From assembly GCA_016871715.1 (NCBI GenBank), contig VHCO01000031.1:1-46138 (forward strand): a DNA stretch of 46,138 bases, given 5' to 3'. Position numbers and translations under genes: made by a program. Positions 26,436 to 35,683 of this stretch are shown in pieces. How positions within the stretch are numbered: position 1 is the stretch's first letter; each line of letters begins with the position of its first letter. This DNA comes from Verrucomicrobiota bacterium (GTDB lineage Bacteria > Verrucomicrobiota > Verrucomicrobiia > Limisphaerales > J093). The notes beneath the pieces were generated by a model, which was given only the letters and a program-made list of their open reading frames with translations, ran no database searches and had not been told where the DNA came from.

Positions 26436-27965
26436 CGCCAAGCCCGGTTGGTGATCGGGTACCGCCTCATGTAGAACTCCGGCAGCTCGACTTCGGTGCC
26501 TGGATTGTCTCGGGCGAACTCGCGCACGATCTCGTCGGCTAAGCCGCGCCCGACGGCGCGAACCATCCGCTGCAAGTCCAGCGGCACGGTGAGCCGCTGC
26601 GACCTGACCCGGCGCGCCCACGCCGTCAGCATCTCCGCAAGCGCGCCGTTCCGCTCCAGCGTCTCGCGGTAGCCAACCTCGAATCTCCCGCCGCCAATGT
26701 GGCAATAATCCTTCGGACTGAACACCGGCAGGCGGTAGCGGGCCGTGGCCGTCGCTCCCTGGGCGTCTCGCACGCTCACGCGCAGGTCGTAGGCCGTGGG
26801 TGAGGCGTCCGGCGATGCGGGCGTGCCGGCGCGCGGGTCCTCGGGCACGAAAGCGCGCAGCCGGACCGACCAACCGCCCTCCGGCGCGCAACCCTGCTGC
26901 AGTTCGGCATCGGGGAAGCTCGCCCCCGGACCCTCGATCTCGAGCCCCGCGTAGGGCGAACGTCCCCCGCGGATCGCCAGCGCCGCTTCGTAACCCCTCC
27001 CCCGCAAACAAGGCGGAAGTCGCGCCGCCTCGATCACGAGGGGCTTCTCGACTCGCTCCCCCACGGGAACGCACAGGGTCCGGACCGCCTCCTCGCCCGT
27101 GGCCGAATCCGTGGCGACGCACTCCAGCGTGTAGTCGCCCGCACGGTCGAAGCTGTCCGTGGCAGAACTCCACTCTCGGCGGTGCCGGCTTCCATCGGGG
27201 CGCACCTCGTCGCGATACAGCCGGGTCACCGGAGCCACGCGGCCGCCGCAGCCCTCGACCTGGACCCTGACCTGGAAGGTTTCGCCCGCAGACGGCGCGC
27301 CGGCGAGCTCCACGCGGAGGCGCAGCCGCGGGCGTCTCAGACCCAGTTCGGTGCCGCCGCCGCCGTCCGGCGGAGGCGACGAGAGGAGGATCGCGCCCGG
27401 GCAGTCTCGTTTCACCAACTGCAGCAACTGCCCAGTGTGCAAGGTGTCTCCCGGCTGCAACGCCTCACGCAGATAACGATCCACGGCGAAGGCGAAGGGC
27501 GAATGAGGCGATCGCGCAGGCCCGGCCACCGGCGCCGGCATCCGCTCGCCCGCGGCCAAAAGAACGGTTTGTCGGCCCGGGTTCGCTCGAGCGCACGCCG
27601 GCAGAACGAACGAGGTTGGGAACGCGCAGTCGAGCAACAGGAGAACGCGCTGACAAGGCAAGGCGGCCAAAGCCGCCAGCCATTCCCGCAGGTACAACCC
27701 CGACCTCAAATCCCCCTGTCTGGCGCCATAGGGCAGCAAGGCGAGTTCGCCCGCCACCGCGCTATGACCCGAGTAGAAGAAGACGAAGACATCTTCCGCG
27801 GACATGCGGGGCTGAAGGCAATCGAGCTGATCGAGGGCTTCATCCTTGGTACCCGCGCCGCGACTTTCCTTGGCCAGCCCGCCATAGGGCCCCGCCGCAA
27901 GGTCTCGACCATGCGCCAGGAGGCTGCCTTGAAAGTTGTACTGGGTGTCGAGCGCACGGCATAAC
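26435..27965 (-). pseudogene. Caspase-like domain B with Ig-like and truncated FGE domain
   Basis: The reading frame shows a caspase-like domain beginning without its first strand (ALDTQYNFQGSLLAHG), then FVFFYSGHSAVAGELALLPYG with the histidine and VLLLLDCAFPTSF with the cysteine, so the dyad is kept. Ig-like domains follow (AGDYTLECVATDSATGEE; EAARLPPCLRGRGYEAALAIRG). An FGE-like domain starts at YCHIGGGRFEVGYRETLERNG and stops at MRRYPITNRAW, the conserved early segment, after which the frame is lost near 26435. The 5' end joins the previous FGE unit out of frame near 27960. It is a paralogue of the unit at 27960-29980. Confidence 0.65.
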
Positions 27966-29625
27966 GCGCCAGGAGGACCGCGCGCACATGGATCTCCGTC
28001 GCCGTGCCGGGCAACAGGAAATGGGAGCCCGGCAGCGGCACCCACCCTTGCGGATAGGCCGGTACGTCCTCGACCTCAACGACGTCGCGGAACCCCATGT
28101 GCGGATCGGCCGCGGGCCGAGCCGGCGTCAGGCGGATCGCGCCGGCCTCGAGGGCCCAATGCCACCGGTCGTCCGCCAGCGCTCCCCCGCACGCCAACAG
28201 ATCCCCTACCCCACCTCCGAACCAACCGCCGCGCAGTACGGGACGCCAGTGCCCGAACGGGCTCTGGAATTGGCGAACGCACTCCCAGACATTGCCGGAG
28301 AGGTCCCGCGCCCCGAACGGGCTTGCGCCTTCGGGGAACTGATCCACGGGCGTGGGTGCGCCCCAGTGCAGCTCCGGCCCGTTGCAGAGATTGACGTCGT
28401 ACCCGTCGCCCCAGGGGAACAACCGTCCATCGGCTCCACGAGCGGCCTTCTCCCATTCCCAACCTGAGGGCAAGCGGCTGCCACGCCAAGCGCAGTACGC
28501 CAGCATGTCCTTGCAGGTAATGTCCGTCACAGGCAAGTCCCTTTCCTGCGCCCAGTCGAAATCCGGCTCGGCCCACCGCCGGGGTTCGGCCGAGTAGTTC
28601 GCAGCGCGAACGAACTCCTGCCACGCCCGGTTCGTGACCGGATGGCGTTTGATGAAGTAGCGCGGCAAGTAGACTTCTCCAGGCGGCAGACCCGAGGCCT
28701 TCGTCCGTTCCACCAACTCGCGGAGCCCGAGCCGATTCAACTCGTGCGCTCGCGGCGGAGTCTCGTGATAGCCAACCAAGCAAGCGCCGGCGGGCACCTC
28801 GCAGTAGTCTGCGAGATCGACGATGGCGAGACGGACCCGTTGTGAAACGCGTCCTCCGCTCCGATCGGCGACCGTCACCGTGAGCAGACGCTCACTCCGC
28901 CGCGCCGCCGCCCGGGGGATCGCGCCCGAGATCGTGCCGCTGAGGCAATCGCACGCCAGCCCCTCCGGGAGGTCCGCCACTTCCCACTCGATCGGCGGCA
29001 CCCCGCCCCGCGCCTCGAGGCTGGATTGGTAGGCAAGCCCGGGGTAGCACGGCGCCAGCCGGCTCGAGGCCAACCGCAGCGGCAACGTGTCCGCCGGCAA
29101 GACCTCGAGCCGAAGGGTACGCTCCTCGAAGATCTCCTCGGAGTCGGTTACCCCAACGGCCACGTCGTAGGAACCGACGCTCAGGCTGGCTCCGTCCACC
29201 ATCAACAGGTTGCCCACGAGAGAGATGCCGGAGCCAGAGATCGTCCCCACAGGCGACGCCAAAGGGCGCCAAGGGGCGCCGCAAGCCAGGGGGGCGGAGG
29301 CGAGGATGTCGCGCCCGCTCAGCGCGCCGTTCGCAGGATCGGGATGCCGACCCAAATGGCGGGCCACGGGATCCAGCGTCCAGCGATAGGGGGGCCGGCC
29401 GCCGTGCGCCGTCAACGCAAACTTCCGCTTCTCCCCCAGGCGCAGGCTGAGAACCCCGCTTCCACCCTCGACGCTGGCGCGGATCTGAATCCCGGTCTTC
29501 CGCAGCGCAATCGCCGGCCCGCTATCGGGCCAGTAGGTTGGCTCGATCCGGAAGGTCCTGCCCGTGACCGGATCTTCCAACGGCGTGGGAAGCAACACTT
29601 TGGTCACACGCTGGTAGATAGCCCA
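27965..29625 (-). pseudogene. Ig-like repeats and complete FGE-like domain, 5' and 3' ends lost
   Basis: From about 29620 the frame reads AIYQRVTKVLLPTPLEDP, then TFRIEPTYWPDSG and several Ig-like domains (FALTAHGGRPPYRWTLDP; YQSSLEARGGVPPIEWEVADLPEGL; GTISGAIP). A full FGE-like domain follows: LVGYHETPPRAHELN, RYFIKRHPVTNRAWQEFV, LPVTDITCKDMLAYCAWRG, LPSGWEWEKAARG, LFPWGDGYDVNLCNG, DLSGNVWECV, LRGGWFGGGVGD, HMGFRD. Reading then fails near 27960. The 5' side joins caspase A in another frame. Taken with the flanks this was probably one caspase-Ig-FGE protein. Confidence 0.65.
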
Positions 29626-29980
29626 AGTTCTCTTTCGAGCCGTGCCCGCTGAAGAAGAAGACGAACAGGTCCTCGCGCTGCGCCTGCCCACGCACACGCA
29701 CCCAATTGAACGCGCCCAATATATCTCGTGCGGTGCCGCTGCCGGCCACCTCTCGCCGCAACGGCGGCTGTCCGGGAAACAGCATCTGGTCCGCCGCGTC
29801 GACATCCTCCGGCCTGGCCAGTAGTCGGCCGGTGAATCCATATTGCCGCGTCGAGACCCGGTAGATGCGGCAGGCGTCGTTCACTGCGTTCTCGAGACTG
29901 GGAAGCCCGGTGAACGAGGCATCGCCGTAATCCGACACCCCCCCCACCACCACCCACTGCCTGCGGTACGCTCCAGCCAT
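29615..29980 (-). pseudogene. Caspase-like domain A, missing catalytic-cysteine half
   Basis: From the ATG at 29980: RRQWVVVGGVSDYGDASFTGLPSLENAVNDA is the first strand and helix of a caspase-like fold, and LFVFFFSGHGSKENLGYLP carries the histidine (H113). The sequence then leaves the caspase fold near 29615 and no D/E-x-C segment follows in any frame before the Ig-like region. About 100 residues including the nucleophile cysteine are absent, so protease activity is not expected. Alignment with domain B (QYGFTGRLLA / QYNFQGSLLA) shows the two are paralogues. Confidence 0.7.
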
Positions 29981-30492
29981 ACAACGTATCTGGCCTAACG
30001 AACGACGCCGCCACGGATGATGCCTCCAAACGGTCGCCTCCGAACGACCAGCGTCCGGCAGCAGTAGCGACTCGACGGCCCAATCGGCGCGCGGCGCCGC
30101 AGCCGCACCCGGAGAAGGCCTGGCTGCCGAAAGATCCATGGCTGCGTGTGCGAGTCCATAGCCTGTTGGCGATGCCCTACGCGAACTCGTCAGATTCCAT
30201 TCACCGAGCGCCGTCCGGGAGCAGTGGGCCAGCGCGGTTGTGCCGGCCGCCGTCTTGTCGGGTGGCGCCCCACGAACCGGAGGAGGGAGGAGTGGGAGCG
30301 GCTGATGCGGAAGCGCCGCCCCTTGGAGAACGGTTGGATGGCTAAATTGCAGATCTGGTTTTTAGTAGTTGACACCGGATGCAGGAACACGCGCTTTTGC
30401 CTCGCTGAGGTTCTGGTCGCCGGCTCGCCGGCTTAAGGCCACGCTTTTTTCTTGCCCAAAACGGTCAACCAGCGTTGATTGGCGGCGGCCTG
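29981..30492. other. Intergenic region upstream of caspase tract and tRNA
   Basis: About 500 bp with no convincing coding region. It should hold the promoter for the minus-strand caspase tract and the promoter of tRNA-Ser. A ttgaca-like box at 30369 has no good -10 partner, so I do not call a promoter. Confidence 0.35.
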
Positions 30493-30585
30493 GGAGAGGT
30501 GGCCGAGTGGCTGAAGGCGGCGGTTTGCTAAACCGTTATACGGTCTAAAGCCGTATCGGGGGTTCGAATCCCCCCCTCTCCGCCA
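30493..30585 (+). tRNA. tRNA-Ser (anticodon GCU)
   Basis: The acceptor arms ggagagg (30493) and cctctcc pair, followed by the discriminator G and encoded CCA. The D arm contains tggccgagtggctgaaggc, the anticodon loop is tttgctaaa (GCU, reads AGC/AGU), a long variable arm follows (ttatacggtctaaagccgtat) and the T loop is ggttcgaatcc. The long variable arm and length of 93 are diagnostic for a serine tRNA. Confidence 0.98.
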
Positions 30586-30675
30586 AGCTTCGTAACATTC
30601 CTCACATCAATGCCTTACACTGCAAGTCCAAGCTTGAATGGACGCCAATTCAGAATCATTTTCAGAATTCAGAAT

Positions 30676-30865
30676 TCTGGCTATGCAGTTGACTCTTGTG
30701 GTAGGTGACGACGGGCAAAGCGCGGAGGCGACATGCCGCGCCGTGAATAGGCCGCCTGAGCGCCAACCGGGCCGCAACCATGCTGGCCCGCCGTCACATG
30801 GCGACGCGATGCCCAATGCCCACAGGCCGGGGATTGCGCGTACAAGAGTCAACTGCATAGCCAGA
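30676..30865. mobile_element. MITE-like element with perfect 24-bp inverted repeats
   Basis: The arms at 30676-30699 (begins tctggctatgcagttgac) and 30842-30865 are perfect inverse complements over 24 bases, enclosing 142 bp without an ORF. The short direct repeat ttcagaat occurs just outside both arms and may be a target duplication. No transposase is encoded, so the element would depend on another one in trans. It lies about 90 bp downstream of tRNA-Ser. Confidence 0.65.
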
Positions 30866-31606
30866 TTTCAGAATAATGACGCCGATGTCGGACCCCTTTT
30901 CCGTGGATGGGAGCTTCTCCGCCCGCGCGGAACCCATCGATCGAACTGGTTCGGTTTCGTGCTCGCAAGCTGAGTTTTCTTCCGTGGCCCCTTCCGCCTC
31001 GGTGGCAGTTCTCGGGGCGTGGCGCTTGGGGTAGCGTCTTTTTTTGTCGGCTACTCTTTCCCCTCTGGCCAGCCGCTCGTAGCTCCGCGCGTGTGACACG
31101 GTGAGAACGCATGCCTCGCCCTCTTTGGGTGGGAGGTGCCCCGCGGAGAGGACACGTCCGTCCAGCCTCTCATCCCGCCGCACCGCTGCCGACATCCGCG
31201 GCATCCCCGACAACCGCGCCGTTCACCGTCACTCGGCAGTTCACACACTGCCGCATCGTCGAAGCTGGCTCGTAACAGGATGAGGAGGGAATGAACTGCA
31301 AGTTCACTTGCTACACCCGCCGCGAGAGACCGCGCAAGCTCGCCGAAGGCCGCACAATTCCACGTCCTTCGACCAAGCACGCTGTCGGTGTTCGTCGTGG
31401 GCCCAGGCCGCGACCACACCCCACGGTGCGATCCGTCCGTCCGTTCAGCACACCCTATACGATCTCCCCCGGACGGATCCGAGCTGAGCCTGCGGCGTGG
31501 CTTTCTGCCCTGGGTGGCGGAGAACGATCAGTCCTCGCCCGGCGTCGGGTTGCTCACGCACATCGGCTGACGAGTCTGCCTGATGGTCGCCAAGTCGCCG
31601 CGGTCG
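30866..31606. other. Gene-poor stretch
   Basis: No coding region on either strand has convincing composition or homology that I can see. A short T-run (gtctttttttgtc, near 31040) is not preceded by a stable stem. I see no RNA gene or repeat array. The stretch separates the tRNA/MITE from the defence island and may be eroded coding DNA. Confidence 0.4.
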
Positions 31607-31806
31607 TCATTCGAGCTGTTTCTGGGCCGCTGCCACCTGGTCCCTGGCGACGGCCAGGGACAGCCAGAACAGTGCGATGTAAAGGGCATAGATCGCGATG
31701 TTCTCCCAGAGGGGGAAGGCGTACCAGGTCTTGAGGCCTTCCGCCCAGGAGCTGCCGATGGGCTGGCCGGAGGCAGGCGGTGGACAAACTGTGAAGGGCC
31801 TCGAGC
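31607..31806 (-). pseudogene. C-terminal remnant of a membrane protein
   Basis: A frame without a start codon, bounded upstream by a stop, reads SWAEGLKTWYAFPLWENIAIYALYIALFWLSLAVARDQVAAAQKQLE and ends at 31607. This is one amphipathic segment and one membrane helix (AIYALYIALFWLSLAVA) with a charged helical tail, so it looks like the end of a membrane protein whose 5' part was deleted. It follows the DrmB fragment directly. No family is recognised. Confidence 0.4.
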
Positions 31807-31807
31807 A

Positions 31808-32786
31808 TCAGACGACTGGCGCGAAAAACTCGGCGCCGAGCGCCTCGACGGTGCGCACCACCAGGGCACGGTCGAGGAACTCATTCCACTGTTCGCAGCA
31901 GGTCTCGGCGATCAGCAAGCAGCCGTGGCACGCGCTGCCCAGCAGATCCTGGCCCTCGTGCCGGACGGGCGTGTGATGGGCGCAGACCGGATCGTTCGAG
32001 CAAAGCTCACCACACTCGAGGGCGCGGCGCATGTAGCGGCGGATGTCCCGGCCCGCCATGACCAACCCCCCGAGGGTACCCTCGGCATCCGACGAGCCGG
32101 TGTAGATCAGAATCCCATAGGCATCCGGCGCGGCGTAAATGCGCTCCCGCAACGACGAAGCCGGATAGCCGCACTCCAGCGAAATGGACGTCAGCAGCAA
32201 ATGCGCCAGCGCATGGAGCATGTAGTAGGGCAACCCAGGAAATTCCCGCACACTTTCAGGGCGGTTCCCTTTCCAACGCATGAAACCCTCTGCCAGTTGA
32301 TTGCCGCGCAGGCGTACAGCCGGCTGCCGCAACCATGCCGCCACAGCCCCAGGGCGGAGCTGCAGGAAGATGCCCTCCCCGCGGTTCTCGACGGCCGGCA
32401 ACCAGGCAGCGTCCATACCCAAGGGGGCGCGTTTCACCTCGAGGGAGAGTTCGCCCTGGACGTCCGGGCCGGCGGTACCCTTGAGGAATCGCCCGGGTTT
32501 GTTGCACGATAAACCACTCTGGAAACCGCCAAGCCGTGATGTCGGGGCGGAAACCATACGCCTGGTCCGAAGCCGGTGGCGGCCGGCGCAGCGTGAGGCT
32601 CGGCGCGCCAACGATCACTTTCAGCTTCTCGACCAGGCGGGGCTCGTGGATCAGGGGATCTGGTTTGGGATCGTAGTGCCAATGGTCGAGCCCGGCGATA
32701 ATCACCGAAGCGTCCGGCAAGTCCACCATCGCTCCGGGACCAAATGTGCTGACCGCCTGACTCGAGCGCAGTTCGGGAGTGCTCAT
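31808..32786 (-). pseudogene. drmB: DrmB (DUF1998) DISARM component, internal deletion and frame change
   Basis: The N-terminal part in one frame reads TFGPGAMVDLPDASVIIAGLDHW, EPRLVEKL and WRFPEWFIVQ, the standard start of DrmB. The C-terminal part in another frame reads AAWLPAVENRGEGIFLQL, LHALAHLLLTSISLECGYP, YGILIYTGSSDAEGTLGGLV and CHGCLLIAETCCEQWNEFLD, the DUF1998 core with its cysteines. The frames meet near 32490-32525. Intact DrmB is about 600 residues; here about 325 codons remain, so a central ~250-residue region is gone and the remainder is out of frame. DrmB supports DISARM helicase DrmA in restricting phage DNA. Its start overlaps the stop of the 44-codon ORF upstream by ATGA, the normal drmA-drmB arrangement. 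Confidence 0.8.
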
Positions 32787-32917
32787 GTCCAGTCGTTAAG
32801 GTTCTTCACGCCCAGTTCCACGCTCGGCTCGACATCGCGCATCGAGCGGTTGGCGCGAAACTTTCGCCGTACGGCCGGCAAATTCCAGAGGTCGGGATGC
32901 AAATACTCGTCGAGCAT
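32783..32917 (-). pseudogene. 44-residue ORF, probable C-terminal tail of DrmA-type helicase
   Basis: The ORF reads MLDEYLHPDLWNLPAVRRKF and continues with ANRSMRDVEPSVELGVKN to a TGA that overlaps the drmB ATG by four bases. Position immediately before drmB and the overlap suggest it is the end of a DISARM helicase DrmA gene. The rest of that gene is absent: the sequence upstream is the end of the GxxExxY cassette, whose inverted repeat starts 6 bp away. Identification as DrmA is inference from gene order; the fragment has no helicase motif. Confidence 0.5.
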
Positions 32918-32922
32918 GAGGA

Positions 32923-32956
32923 TTAGCCGCAAAAGAACGCAGAGAGCGCAGAGAAC
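32923..32956 (+). repeat. Left terminal inverted repeat of GxxExxY cassette
   Basis: Begins ttagccgcaaaagaacgc and continues as a purine-rich run. The inverse complement at 35821-35852 matches at 27 of 32 positions and every mismatch is an A/G change. These repeats bracket the GxxExxY gene with the IS66 element inside it, and mark the edges of an inserted cassette. Confidence 0.65.
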
Positions 32957-33223
32957 AACGCCAGAATGCCGCCCGGATGGCCCTGAGTCTTGACCGCGCT
33001 CAGGGCGTATTTCTTGATCTCGAACTTGTAGGAGCCAAAGTTGATGAGCAGACCGTGCTCGATGCGGGAGGATTTCAGGTAACCCAGCAACTGGGCCACG
33101 TGTTCGTCCGCCAACGTCTTGGCTGCCTTCAGTTCCACGATGAGGCTGTTGTCCACCAGCAGGTCGGCGGCGTATTCGCCAATCAGCGTGCCATCCTCGT
33201 CATAGACCTTGAGTGGGTGCTGC
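32923..33223 (-). pseudogene. GxxExxY protein, 3' part (gene split by IS66 element)
   Basis: This part encodes QHPLKVYDEDGTLIGEYAADL, ELKAAKTLADEHVAQLLGYL and INFGSYKFEIKKYAL, the conserved C-terminal half of the GxxExxY family with a PD-(D/E)xK-like arrangement (DGTLIGEYAADL...VELKA). The 5' part is at 35676-35830. Removing the IS66 element and one copy of its 8-bp duplication restores a continuous frame through DVKQQHPLKVY. The gene reads through the left inverted repeat before its stop. Family function is unknown; the nuclease resemblance is inference. Confidence 0.85.
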
Positions 33224-33231
33224 TGTTTGAC
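33224..33231. repeat. 8-bp target-site duplication of IS66 element (left)
   Basis: tgtttgac occurs immediately outside the left end of the element and is repeated exactly at 35676-35683 outside the right end. An 8-bp duplication is characteristic of the IS66 family, and its perfect state indicates a recent insertion. Confidence 0.95.
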
Positions 33232-33247
33232 GTAACTATTCAGGTGC

Positions 33248-34673
33248 CTATGGACCCCGCGCGGCCACACGCGGGATAAAAGGCATTCGGCGGACGGCGT
33301 TTTCGAGTTCGTCCAGGATGTTGCGTCCCTGCTTACGGCAGGTGGAGATATAGCTGCGAATGCGAGCAAACACACGCGCTCCGTGCAGCGTGCGAAAGCA
33401 TCCCGAGATCTTCTGACGCACTTTCTCCATGCGAATATCCCGTTCGCCTTGATTGTTGGTAAACGGAACCTCGGGGTGCACCAGAAAGGCCAGCACGGAC
33501 CAATCATGAGCCTCCAACCGGTCCAGTAGGTTGGCCGCCTTGCTTTGCGCCCCCCGACCCGGCCGGCCTGGATGACGGCGTCGGCCCTTGGCCAGAATCG
33601 CATGGTAGCGAGCCAAGATCTTCTTAAAAGCCCGCTCCTGAAGAACACCCTTGCGCTCCACTCGCTGCTTGGCCTCCAATAAGAACGTGCTCAGTTCTTG
33701 GGCCCACGCTTGGTGGTGTTCCTCGTAGAGAAACTTCAGTTCCCGCAAGTGATGTTCGTTGCAGAGAGCGTGCAGGCAATCCTGATAGGTAAAGTAGGAA
33801 GCAAGGTGGTCGTGGACGATCCAGTGGTGACAGCGCGGCAGGATATCGAACTCATCCATGGCCTGGCGACCGCGCTTGCGATGCACCCCGTAGAACGTCA
33901 GCCAGGAGGTGCACACGACATGCAACCAGTGGAGCGTCGCTGGCCACGCGCAGCCCGCTTTCGTCGGCGTGAACCAGCGGGGCTTGCGGCAAGAGCACCT
34001 TCACCTCCTGCTCGAAAGGAGCCAGGTTCTGGTAGACGCGCTGATTGGCGGCCACGACGGTGGCTTCACTCAGCGGCTGGCCGAACACATCCTCCGACAC
34101 TTCCGTCAGGCGGTCGTAGGGAATCAACTGGCGGTTGTTGAAATAGATCATCAACCCTCGAAAGCGGGGCCCATATTGCGCGGGCGCTTGGATCGACTTG
34201 GGAAACGCTGCAGTGACCAGGCGGCCGGAGACCGGACAGCGTTTTATCTCGGCTCGATGTTCGGTCACCTCTAAGAGCTTGCGCGGCACCTCGAACACCT
34301 GGCGTTGCTCGTAGCCCACCACCGGCACATCGCCCAGCGTGCGACCTTGGCACAAGCCGCACGGACAGACTTCCAGGCGGTGCGGCACGATGTGGTCGGG
34401 CTGTTCGACCGGTTGGAGGGTGCGGCCTGGATGCCCGGGCTGGCCCCCGCGCCGTCGTCCACTCTTTTGCCGGAGCGATTTGGGCGCGGGTTTGGCAAGC
34501 CCATCACTGCTGGGAGGCTTGCTACTATTGCGGCTGCTCAGCGCCAAACGGCCCTTGAGTTCTTGAACTTGGCGCTCCAGTTGGCGCACGCGCGCTTCCA
34601 ACCGCAGCAACATCTCAATCAGCGCACTCAAGCAGGTGCGCGCCAGCTTCCACAATTGACTCCGCCGACTCAT
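33248..34673 (-). pseudogene. IS66-family transposase (TnpC type), frameshifted
   Basis: The ATG at 34673 opens a leucine-zipper-like coiled coil (LIEMLLRLEARVRQLERQVQ), then SSRNSSKPPSSDG, the Arg/Gly-rich linker GRRRGGQPGHPG, the zinc region CPCGLCQGRTLG, and LVHADESGLRVA with a catalytic aspartate/glutamate region. Reading shifts near 33942 to LHWLHVVCTSWLTFYGVHRKRG and continues with VPFTNNQGERDIRM (the catalytic glutamate region) and the C-terminal ISGCFRTLHGARVFARIRSYISTCRKQG. Total length of about 475 codons is normal, so only a +1 or -2 base error separates it from an intact gene. The N-terminal ATG overlaps the stop of the DUF4338 gene. Confidence 0.92.
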
Positions 34674-35545
34674 GACCGCAACGCCGCACGAAAGTCTGCA
34701 CTCAGCGGATAGACCAAGACCCGTTTGGGGGAAACCTGAATCTGGTTGAGCCGATCTTGCCGCGTTCGGCCCCTCGTCTGGCCCAGGTCGATCCAGTTGG
34801 CGGCCCGATAGCCACTGCCGACAAAGCGCGAGCGGTCGACAAAGGTCTCGACCAAGTGCAGGGGACGGGCGTATTTGCGATGCCAATCGGCGCGCAACTG
34901 GCGCACCACCCGGCTCAACACATGGCTGGCCAACTCGCGCACGTCCACCCAAGGTAAAACCAAACATCTGGTGTTGTTGGTGATTTGCTGCAAGGCACGC
35001 TCCCGTTCGGGCGCACTCCAGCCAATGAACTGATCGCGTACGGCGCACTTCCACGCCGCCGATCCAAATAACAGGCAAGCGACCGGGCGCTCCCCTCGAT
35101 CGTAGATCATATATTTGAGGTTCAGACCGACTGAACTGGTATGGCTCAAGTAATGGTAGCGATGCAGCAAGCACTCGAAGAGCGGTTGCTCGTGCGGGTA
35201 GCGGCTCAGTTCGTGGATCTCCAGCGGCAAGAGCTCGCCCAGTGGCGCGTGAATGGGCTCGGTGGCATGATCCACCCGGGCCACGCGCTTGTGGTGCATG
35301 CGGTTGGGCGAGGCGCGTCGCTTGGCCGGCAGCGCAATCCACCCCCGATCGTGCAGCTTGAGCAAAAGCGACCGCGCAGCCATGTCCTTGATCTGGCCTT
35401 GAGGATCGCGCCAATCCCATAACTGACAAAGCCACCGCGACAGTTGGTAGCGGCTGCACTGGGGATGTTCCGCCCTCAACCCTTGGATTGATGCTATCTC
35501 GTCCGGACCAATCGTGCGGCCCTGAATGATGCATGTGGCATCCAC
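34670..35545 (-). CDS. DUF4338 protein, DruA-like, inside IS66 element
   Basis: 291 residues, intact. Diagnostic segments are LFECLLHRYHYLSHTSSVGLNLKYMIYD, RPVACLLFGSAAWKCAVRDQFIGW, NNTRCLVLPWVDVRELASHVL, LVETFVDRSRFVGSGYRAANW and LGQTRGRTRQDR, all typical of DUF4338, the family of DruA in the Druantia anti-phage system. It overlaps the transposase start by ATGA, so the two are translationally coupled. Its role in the element is unknown: it may assist transposition or act as cargo. No other Druantia gene (DruE-like helicase) is nearby. The start is at 35545, 130 bp inside the right end. Confidence 0.85.
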   Translation of the reverse strand: MDATCIIQGRTIGPDEIASIQGLRAEHPQCSRYQLSRWLCQLWDWRDPQGQIKDMAARSLLLKLHDRGWIALPAKRRASPNRMHHKRVARVDHATEPIHAPLGELLPLEIHELSRYPHEQPLFECLLHRYHYLSHTSSVGLNLKYMIYDRGERPVACLLFGSAAWKCAVRDQFIGWSAPERERALQQITNNTRCLVLPWVDVRELASHVLSRVVRQLRADWHRKYARPLHLVETFVDRSRFVGSGYRAANWIDLGQTRGRTRQDRLNQIQVSPKRVLVYPLSADFRAALRS

Positions 35546-35675
35546 GGCCGCGGACTATGGCATAAATCGTTTTCAGAGTCCAGTGGTATCTTCAGGAATT
35601 ATTTTGCGCTTCCAAGTGCCTCTGGGAAACGCCCATTCGACTCACAAAAAGCCCCATTTTGACCTGAACAGTTAC

Positions 35676-35683
35676 TGTTTGAC
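35676..35683. repeat. 8-bp target-site duplication of IS66 element (right)
   Basis: tgtttgac follows directly after the right end of the element (…cagttac) and is identical to 33224-33231. On the minus strand it encodes the V-K-Q codons of the split GxxExxY gene. Confidence 0.95.

Larger units (their letters stand above)
33232..35675 (-). mobile_element. IS66-family insertion element carrying a DruA-like gene
   Basis: The element is 2444 bp. Terminal inverted repeats begin gtaact(a/g)ttcaggt at both ends, 17 of 22 positions matching, and the GTAA start is typical for IS66. It encodes an IS66 transposase (TnpC-type) and, overlapping its start by four bases, a DUF4338 (DruA-like) protein instead of the usual TnpA/TnpB pair. 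The perfect 8-bp duplication tgtttgac flanks it. It interrupts a GxxExxY gene. The transposase frame is broken near 33942, so the element is probably no longer autonomous, unless the break is a sequencing error. Confidence 0.93.

Noticed and set aside
30907..31283. Short overlapping ORFs downstream of the MITE
   Set aside because: No start-site logic, no motif, and Arg/Ser-rich shadow composition.
34670..35545. A Druantia defence system
   Set aside because: The DruA-like gene is alone and lies inside an IS66 element; no DruE-like helicase or other Druantia gene is present.
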